Source of the DNA: Oryzias latipes
Lineage: Eukaryota > Chordata > Actinopteri > Beloniformes > Adrianichthyidae
Reading direction: 5' to 3'
DNA length: 64,000 bases
NCBI RefSeq assembly: GCF_002234675.1
Contig: NC_019867.2
Span: 29,916,747-29,980,746 of the forward strand
Below the pieces are notes generated by a model. That model was not told where the DNA came from, searched no databases, and saw only the letters and a program-made list of their open reading frames with translations. Positions 56,536 through 64,000 of the stretch are shown here, one piece after another (the stretch's first letter is position 1; each line of letters opens with the position of its first letter). The position numbers and the translations under genes are program-made.

Positions 56536-57800
56536 TCCCATTAAATTATTTTAATTTCAGCTTTTAAGAAAAAAAACAGTAGGAGTAAAGTTACATAATT
56601 ATTATGCAATCAAGTCAAAGTCTGCTTTACCCATCAGAAGTCCATGGTTATACCCTAATAAAAGCAGAGACTTCTTGTTTATCGTGTCCATGTTGTGGAT
56701 GCTTATCGTTTTCTCCTGATCGACACAGAAAGGATTAGATCATGAAGTACAGTGGTTGGACTTTTCTACTGTATATTCTGAGCAGACATCTACATTAGGG
56801 TTCCAGCAACAGGCCCAGAGTGGTGCAGCTGAAACCACCCTACATTTTTTAATGCCTTGAGTCAAATTTACAAACAATTAATATTACAGGATGTTTTTTT
56901 TCAAGATGTTCTGACCCACTTTCATCCCTTTCCATCATCTAAGAGAGCCGGCCTTGTGTTGAGTCTTTTGATCTGTCTGTAATCATCCAGTTTGCTTTCA
57001 TCACTTTCACCGTTGAGTGTTTTCATTTTGTTTCTGATAACACTCTGCAGATGAATTTCAGTCTTTGAAAGGATCTCCTCAGACTGATCTTTCTTCTTTC
57101 TCCTCAGCCATCCTTAGCAGCCCCGGTCAAGCGCACACGTCGACGCGTTTGTCGAGTGTCGCTCTCGAACAGACGAGTTGTTGAGGTCGGCGCTGTGATA
57201 TTTCATCAGAAAGTCGTCCATTGTGCAGTGGATGATGGTAACTATGTTTTTTAGGGATGAGGACAGGCATGAGTGTTGAAGCCCTTCACGGTGAGTGTTT
57301 GACAATAATCTGCAGAGTGTGAGGGGAATTCCAGACCATAATAAGACAGGGATGTTTTCTTGGGTTTTCATTTCAGAAACTTTGCTGTTAAACTGAATCC
57401 TTTTAAAAAGGAAGAGGATCAAGGCCAGCTGAACAGCTCAAAGGGTGGAGGGCGCGGGGGCGCATTTAAAAGACAAAACAGAATGCATCTCGGTTTTCTG
57501 CTATTAGGTCTCTATGCAACTCCAAAGAAATCTATTATTCAGCTTTCTTTGAATATTTTTAAAAAGTAATTGAATTAGTGAAGTAAACACAAAACCATGT
57601 TCAAAAGTTTAATTGTTTAGAATTGTAATAGAGGTCTGCTGAGAGCAGGTAAGACTTAAAAAGAATTATTCATCAAAACAACTGGAACAGTAAAAAAAGA
57701 AATAGAATGAATAATGTTTTTTCCAGATTGAGCTAATATTTTAAAATGGCATCTTTAAAAGAGATGATGGCTGAAAACAAGTTTACACATCCTAACATAT
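56536..57800. other. Intergenic, no gene seen
   Basis: No recognisable frames on either strand. An A/T-rich stretch surrounds 57560-57740. Confidence 0.35.
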
Positions 57801-57819
57801 TCCAGGCGACACAAGCTGC

Positions 57820-58358
57820 GTTTCCATTGACTATAGAATTCCTGCGATATTCTTCTGGTTCTCGGGAAAGACGCCACGAAGGCGTAGAGCAGCTGCACTT
57901 TGCAAACATGACAATTAAAAAAAAAAGTTTTTTGCACTTGGAGGAGGCGGTTTTTGAGGCGTATCAACAGCAGACCAACGGCCAGGTAGTGATGCTCTAA
58001 CTGGCTGCCTTGGGCGCGTCACAGCGGGCGCCACCAGAGGTCCCACAGCTCATCTAAAGTTGGGCGTGTCATGTGGAGTTTTTGGATCCACAGCTCCTCT
58101 GGAAAATCACCGACCACCTTTTCCCAAAATGGCTTCATCCGTAGCCCCTCCTACGTGTGAGGAGCTCACCGCTCCACGGCCGGAAGAAGACGCCGACGTC
58201 TCCTTTGATGGATGATGATGAGCGCTAGTGCCGTGGCAGGAATGTGAATGGATCTGCTGTCGAAGTACTGTTCACGTCCATCACCGTGTTTTTGAATGAC
58301 TTCTCAGGTGAGTTGGTTTGTGTTTACTTGCATAATCATGATTCAATGGAAACAGTTT
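57820..58358. mobile_element. Possible miniature element with TTTCCATTGA ends
   Basis: CTGCGTTTCCATTGACTATA near the left and ATTCAATGGAAACAG near the right are inverted copies, with GAAAGACGCCACGAAGGCGT and AGCAGCTGCACTTTGCA inside, resembling known fish miniature elements. The frame at 57746-58000 has no recognised motifs and runs across it. Confidence 0.4.
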
Positions 58359-58457
58359 GTGAAATTGTTTTTTTTTTTTTGACGTTCCTAGACTTTTGTT
58401 AAATTTTTGCGCGTGTGTGACGGAAATGTAGCAAGTACATAGGAAGGATTTGGATTT
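58359..58457. other. Unassigned spacer
   Basis: Short A/T-rich spacer with a T run at 58368-58380. Confidence 0.3.
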
Positions 58458-58572
58458 GAAATGGTGAATGGCGTATACGCGTGTAGCGTTTTACTACCTT
58501 GTTAGAAGTTCCAAAGCGCTTTACACTTACAGTCCCATTCACCCATAAATACACACATTTATTCACATTTGG
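58458..58572. repeat. Dispersed repeat, copy related to 37938-38200
   Basis: GAAATGGTGAATGGCGTATA, CCAAAGCGCTTTACACTTAC and CCCATTCACCCATAAATACA occur in the same order as in the copy at 37.9 kb. Only the first half is present. Confidence 0.55.
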
Positions 58573-58907
58573 GGGGAATTCAGATGTTTTTTAAACCCTT
58601 TGATGAAATCCACAAATAAAATTGCAACATCGTTTATTATGAGATTATCGGTAATATCAATTCTGATCAATTTTGTGGTTTTGTAAATTGTTGCTGATAT
58701 ATAAGTTTAAGATGCAAAATGTTGACATGAGTGTTCAGGAAAACGGACCTTATTTAGCCAATGTCCCAAATTTGATCCACAAAATCACAATAATTGAGTT
58801 ATTCTCACCGTAACATTTAGAATAATAGCTAAACTTTTCCCGTCAAATTTTTTTTTTCAGGTTTCACGGAAGCGGCCATTTTGAGTTGGGCAGGAAAAGC
58901 CCCTCTA

Positions 58908-58920
58908 CTGCCCCTAGTGG
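58908..58920 (-). promoter_or_regulatory. CTCF-like site
   Basis: CTGCCCCTAGTGG, reverse complement CCACTAGGGGCAG, matches the CTCF core consensus. Motif evidence only. Confidence 0.3.
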
Positions 58921-60054
58921 AATAATGATCCACCACAGGGCAGAAAACAATTGACTAAGTTCTTTTCAATGAATGGTTTTGATTAGGGGTCTCAGAAATG
59001 CCTTTACTAAATACGATATGATACAGTTAATTGAACTATGTAGAAATTGAATAGAAATGGACCAAACACAGATCCTTGTGGTACACCATGTCTAACTTTG
59101 CAGTGTGAAGGAAACTTTTTTGCTCCAGGGTAAATCCTGATTCAGTTTTCAAATAAATTACAGGCAGCATTCAGCAAGAAAACAAAAGAACAAACCAAAC
59201 AGGAAAAGAACAACTAAATCCCACTCAGGTCTTTTTGCACAGGTTCAGGTTTTTAGATGCATCTCTCCCTCTGCAAAGAGAGTTAAGCATCAGCAGTGCT
59301 GAGAGTCCCGCTTCCCGGCCGTCCCCTGAACACAACACAACCCTCACCTGCAGACCAGAAGTAAAGGAAAAAGTCTGAGTTTTTGTGCACATTTTTCTCC
59401 ACAATGAGAAGAATTCAGCTGCTCTCAAAGGTCCTTCCTGTTCTTTTCAAGCAGCGATGAGTCACTGACACCTCCATTCCTTTCTGCTCTGATGTTCAGT
59501 TTGAGCTTCAGCACATCACCTTCACCACACATGAGAGGAAAAAGGTAACTGAGCTGCTGCTTGACAGGGTTTTCCAACCTCTCCAGAGAAAGTGATATTC
59601 TTCTACGAGAATCTGTCTGAGCATTTCAGATCAGTTTTATAGAAAAAGAAGAATGTGTTAGCTCAGCCTAACGATGTTGTTTTATCCAATAATTTAGGTT
59701 CCCCATAGTCTAGATGAGGTTTTATCACTCCGGTTTACCAACAACAACAAAAAAACAATGGAATTTTAAATGAATAATCAAAATGCTTTTTTTTAAATAC
59801 ATTTTAGTTTGGGGGGGACTTTAAAAAAAGCACAGAAATATAGTTTATAAATAAATAAAAAGGCAACAGGAGAATAATTTAGAGCATCATACGTTGATTC
59901 AGCCACACAGGGTCATTAAATCTGAACTCATTAAAGGGAGATGACGATAAAAAGAAAAGTGTAAGTGATAGAATTTGTTTATGTCTTTTTTTTATTTGTT
60001 TAGGGATAAGACAAAGAGGACTTCCTCTGCAGAGATGACACTGATGCTGTCTGT

Positions 60055-60068
60055 CCAGTAGGGGGCAG
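60055..60068 (+). promoter_or_regulatory. CTCF-like site
   Basis: CCAGTAGGGGGCAG matches the CTCF core, oriented opposite to the site at 58908, so the two are divergent as read on the sequence. Motif evidence only. Confidence 0.35.
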
Positions 60069-61900
60069 TCTGGGTGTTTTAGTTTAACTCGTTGTCCTTT
60101 TTATAGACTGGACAGAATTAAAACTGTTTTCTAAGGTTCCAACAGAATGAAATGTGTAACAGGATATTTGCATAAAGATCTCAGATTTGATGCAGTTCCA
60201 GGATCAGATTCAGGATCTGGTTTAAATCAAGAGAAACTCTTCCGTGTGATGAGATCGACTGGAGCCGGCTTGTGTCAACAAAACCCTTCAGGCAGTCTAC
60301 AGCTGTGACAAACCCTCAATATTTATCCATGACCCACTAATACATGTACATTGCATTCATATATTTATTCATTTGTGTTATGGTTATTTTAAATTATCAT
60401 TTGTGATGCGTTTGTTTTGAACATAAATGATTAAAACATAAAAACACAGCAATAAAAAAATAAAAACATGTTTATTTTACCCCAAACATTTATATTTGGA
60501 TGTTTACTCATTTCTCAAAACTGTGGAACATTAACATAAACTATATTTAGATTTATTTACAACAAATCCTTCATTTTTGATAGAAATTACTATAACTAAA
60601 TTTTTCATTATGTTTTATTTATGAAATTCTCTATTTGGAAAATAGAAATAAAAACATACATGGTTATGAATTTAAATGATCCAAACATATAATAATAAAT
60701 AAACACTTTGACTGAGAGATTTGAAAACATACAACATGCAAAAAACGTACTAAACATTTAGACATTTACCGAAATGTATTTGTGTAACTTAGAATAAAAT
60801 GTAGATGAATTTACCTCAATATTTAAAAACATACTTCAAAAACTAACATTTCTTTTTAAATTGAATGTCAGAGTTAAAACGTGACTAAGTTGCCTGTAGG
60901 TTTTTTTTTAATTTTGTTAAAATAATTTTTTAATTAATATTTTCCAAAACTTTCTATTAAAGTAGAACCTTTGGTCAGAACCTTTGTTCCTCCTGATGAA
61001 AGGAAAAATGTCAAACTTACATGTTTTTGCATTAAAAAACAATAATGTTGATTACTGTGTCTAAAACAAATGCATGAGTTAAACAGAAAAACATTTGGGA
61101 CATTTTTCTCACAAAGTATTTAATTATCTGTTTTAAGAAACAAAGTTAAAGTCAGCATGAAACAATTAAATCTAGCAGCTGAGTCTTAAACCAATAATGT
61201 TTATAACAACAGTCAAAAGTTGCTGCCACCGTCATAAATGCGTCTTTTGAGTTCAGTTTTAATTGAAAACGATCCTCAGAATGTCGTTTTTCATCTCACT
61301 GTTGCCCCGCCTTCGTGAAAAGACAGCAATAGTGGTCCTGAAGCGGGAGGGAGGGGGGTCAGAGGTCAGATGTGGATCCTCAGCTCTGATGAATGACCAC
61401 CGCGCTGCGGCGTGCGGACCTCAGTGAAAGCTGAAGTTTGCTCAGTTTGCTGCCCTGCTGCACTCAGCTGAGAGTGTGGGAGGAAAGACACCAAAGGTCA
61501 GAGCAGAGCAGTTGTTGGTGCACATCAGGCTGTGGAGGCTGTGAAGCCATTTCAACGGTCTGCAGGGAGAAAAAGTAAAAGAATACCAAAAACAGGTGAT
61601 TATCCTCCAGAAGTTCAAGATCAGAGGAGCGTCATCGCAGCCTCTGCAGGCCTCAGCTTGTCCTGTGTGAGGAAGACTGAAGAGGAAGATGCAGAAAAGG
61701 AAAACATGACAGAAACTCACCAGCAGCATTAGAAAGACCATCAAGACTTTAGGAAGAAAGCTGATGAAGGTCTACAGTAATCAGATTACTGTAATCCATC
61801 TGTGTTCAGCTGAAGGTGAAACTGGGTCATCAGAACCGTGGCTCAAGGACAGCAGCAGATCTACCAACACAAGAAAGAGAAGATATCAAAGAGCTGCAAA

Positions 61901-62910
61901 GATCCAGACCTCAACCCGATCCAGACCTCAGCCTGACCAGACCTCAACCCGATCCAGACCTCAACCCGATCCAGACCTCAGCCTGACCAGACCTCAACCC
62001 GATCCAGACCTCAACCCGATCCAAACCTCAACCCGATACAGACCTCACCCCGATCCAGACCTCAACCCGATCCAGACCTCAGCCCGATCCAGACCTCAAC
62101 CCGATCCAGACCTCAACCTGATCCAGACCTCAACCCGATCCAGACATCAACCTGATCCAGACATCAACCCGATCCAGACATCAACCTGATCCAGACCTCA
62201 ACCTGATCCAGACCTCAACCCGATCCAGACCTCAACCTGATCCAGACATCAACCTGATCCAGACATCAACCTGATCCAGACCTCAACCCGATCCAGACCT
62301 CAACCTGATCCAGACATCAACCTGATCCAGACATCAACCTGATCCAGACCTCAACCTGATCCAGACCTCAGCCTGACCCTGATCCAGACCTCAACCCGAT
62401 CCAGACCTCAACCTGATCCAGACATCAACCTGATCCAGACCTCAACCTGATCCAGACCTCACCCCGATCCAGACCTCAACCCGATCCAGACCTCACCCCG
62501 ATCCAGACCTCAACCCGATCCAGACCTCAACCCGATCCAGACCTCAACCTGATCCAGACCTCAACCTGATCCAGACCTCAACCCGATCCAGACCTCAACC
62601 TGATCCAGACCTCAACCCGATCCAGACCTCAACCCGATCCAAACCTCAACCTGATCCAGACCTCAACCCGATCCAGATTTCAACCTGATCCAGACCTCAA
62701 CCTGATCCAGACCTCAACCCGATCCAGACCTCAACCCGATCCAAACCTCAACCTGATCCAGACCTCAACCCGATCCAGATTTCAACCTGATCCAGACCTC
62801 AACCTGATCCAGACCTCAACCCGATCCAAACCTCAACCTGATCCAGACTTCAACCCGATCCAGATTTCAACCTGATCCAGACCTCAGCCTGATCCAGACC
62901 TGGGCTTGGA
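61901..62910. repeat. 17-bp minisatellite, about 59 units
   Basis: Units of GATCCAGACCTCAACCC with CT, AG and CCTG variants, plus one short duplication-type irregularity near 62380. Because 17 bases step through all frames, the translation repeats with a 17-residue period (STRSRPQPDPDLNPIQT). Stops (TGA) appear only in units with the CCTGATCC variant. No promoter or partner exon indicates a protein. Confidence 0.95.
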
Positions 62911-64000
62911 GTTTTGGTAGATCCCTGGATCCCCGATCCACAAGTTACTAGATCCTGGATCCGCTGGCCCTAGCCTTACAGCTGCATGTGCTGCTGGATT
63001 ACAGAAAGCCAGAAACACAGAAATGATCCTGAACCCATTTAAGCATCATTGTGGTTAACAGGGGATCTTTGGCTAAATGGATTTCTTCATTGTTGTGTAG
63101 TTTCATATTTAGAAACAAGCTGTTATTTGCCTTTGATTAAAGAAATACTTCTTTGTTCTGTGCTGTTTGAATAAATCTCCTCTAACGTATTAAAAATATG
63201 CGGCAGGTTTCAATTTTCTGTAAAGATTTAAATTCAAAATGAACCACTCAGAGAAAAATGCTGATAATTCAGTAGCTCTTCACCAGGAACCCCTTCAGGC
63301 TTTTGTTTCAGGAAATGCAGCCAAATCCTGTTTTCCTCCATCTGGATGACAAAGATTTAAATGTTCGTCAGCCTGCTGGCCTGTGGTGTGATCCTGCGGA
63401 TGGAGCAGTGAACGTCGCTCCTCCTGAACAAACCAACATCTGACAGCAGCTTTGCCATTGTTTCATAGGAATCGGTGCGTGCACCGCGGACGCCGTCTGT
63501 TTGCCGCGGCTCTCCAGCCTGCACTCATTCCATCTAAACACATTTATATATGTTGATAAATGACATGAAACAGGCTTTGATTGGAAACTTTTTTGATCTT
63601 TTCAAGAGGTTCATTCACAGCCAATCAGTCAGCCTCATTGTGTCGCGAAAGGACAGAAGCAACAACCCTTGATCTAATTTGACTCCAAATAGCCGGAACA
63701 AAATGACAGAAAAGTATCGCAATTTTTTTCATTTTCCTGCATCTGAGGCTCCTCTCCTTCAAAGAGAAACAGATGCCGTTGGATCTGACTGCTGTGACAG
63801 ACAAATCACTGCGTTTCCATAGCAAAGACGCTTTTTCCGACTCAGCCATGAAAGCAGTTTTTGTTCAGATGGAGAGTCTGGTGATTTTGTGGTTCAGCTT
63901 CTGTCTGGTTCGTGTGAAAAATGACAGTAAAAAACTTTTTTAAATGAGCTTTGATTTTTAGGACATTTAAAAACTGATCCGTGTCGTTTTGATGGCGTTT
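62911..64000. other. Intergenic to right edge, no gene seen
   Basis: Short unrecognised frames only. No repeat family identified. The window ends in this unannotated DNA. Confidence 0.35.

Larger units (their letters stand above)
58573..61900. other. A/T-rich intergenic DNA, no gene seen
   Basis: Long low-complexity A/T stretches (notably 60350-61000). CTCF-like motifs at 58908-58920 and 60055-60068. Frames are short; 61532-61732 is open but has no motif. Nothing more was supported. Confidence 0.4.

Noticed and set aside
57746-58000. 84-codon frame as a small gene
   Set aside because: It crosses the edge of a probable miniature element and shows no known motif.
61764-62189. 141-codon frame as a repeat protein
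   Set aside because: Most of it is a 17-bp minisatellite open by composition, without transcription signals.
1-64000. CRISPR arrays, bacterial operons or phage genes
   Set aside because: Introns, vertebrate gene families and fish repeats show nuclear animal DNA; the 17-bp repeat has no spacers.

Overview
The window is nuclear DNA from a bony fish. Evidence: vertebrate-type split genes with GT/AG introns, a discoidin-domain receptor kinase, an animal lipoxygenase, a PIM-type kinase of the kind expanded in fishes, and a dense load of fish-type repeats (Rex1-like, R4-like and RTE-like non-LTR elements, a Tc1-like element, hAT and TTAA miniature elements, GGAT-tailed SINE-like copies). A medaka-like genome is a reasonable guess, but the species is not proven here.

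Layout. (1) 1-10.5 kb: the 3' half of a DDR2-like receptor tyrosine kinase gene on + strand. It enters from the left edge; nine exons carry the membrane helix, the juxtamembrane region and the whole kinase domain, ending at 9107. Its introns hold an ATCC microsatellite and several dispersed repeats. (2) 12.8-20.4 kb: a PLAT/lipoxygenase gene on + strand, ALOXE3/ALOX15B-like. Thirteen exons are recognisable and all five iron ligands remain. However, a 5'-truncated Rex1-like LINE sits exactly at the end of one exon, and one short internal exon cannot be found, so the copy is probably broken. A hAT miniature element is nested in the LINE tail. (3) 21.5-38.8 kb: an accessory belt of mobile elements with no convincing host gene: an R4-like LINE with a restriction-like endonuclease, a decayed Tc1 element, an unnamed repeat family, a pair of TTAA miniature elements and LINE 3' ends. 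(4) 39.38-40.52 kb: an intact single-exon PIM-like serine/threonine kinase. Just upstream are a perfect 23-bp-arm hairpin and two RFX-like X-box sites; just downstream, sequence around its stop codon is triplicated. (5) 41.7-43.8 kb: two independent insertions of one polyA-tailed LINE family, each with its own 16-bp target-site duplication. (6) 44-64 kb: largely gene-free DNA with repeats, a tRNA-like sequence, a degenerate coding-like tandem repeat at 56.1-56.5 kb and a 1-kb 17-bp minisatellite at 61.9-62.9 kb.

The three host genes do not form a pathway: they act in collagen-sensing signalling, oxylipin or barrier-lipid metabolism and intracellular kinase signalling. No clearly new multi-gene system was found. 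The observations most worth a second look are the lipoxygenase disruption, the PIM-like gene with its unusual flanks, the paired LINE insertions and the structured repeats.
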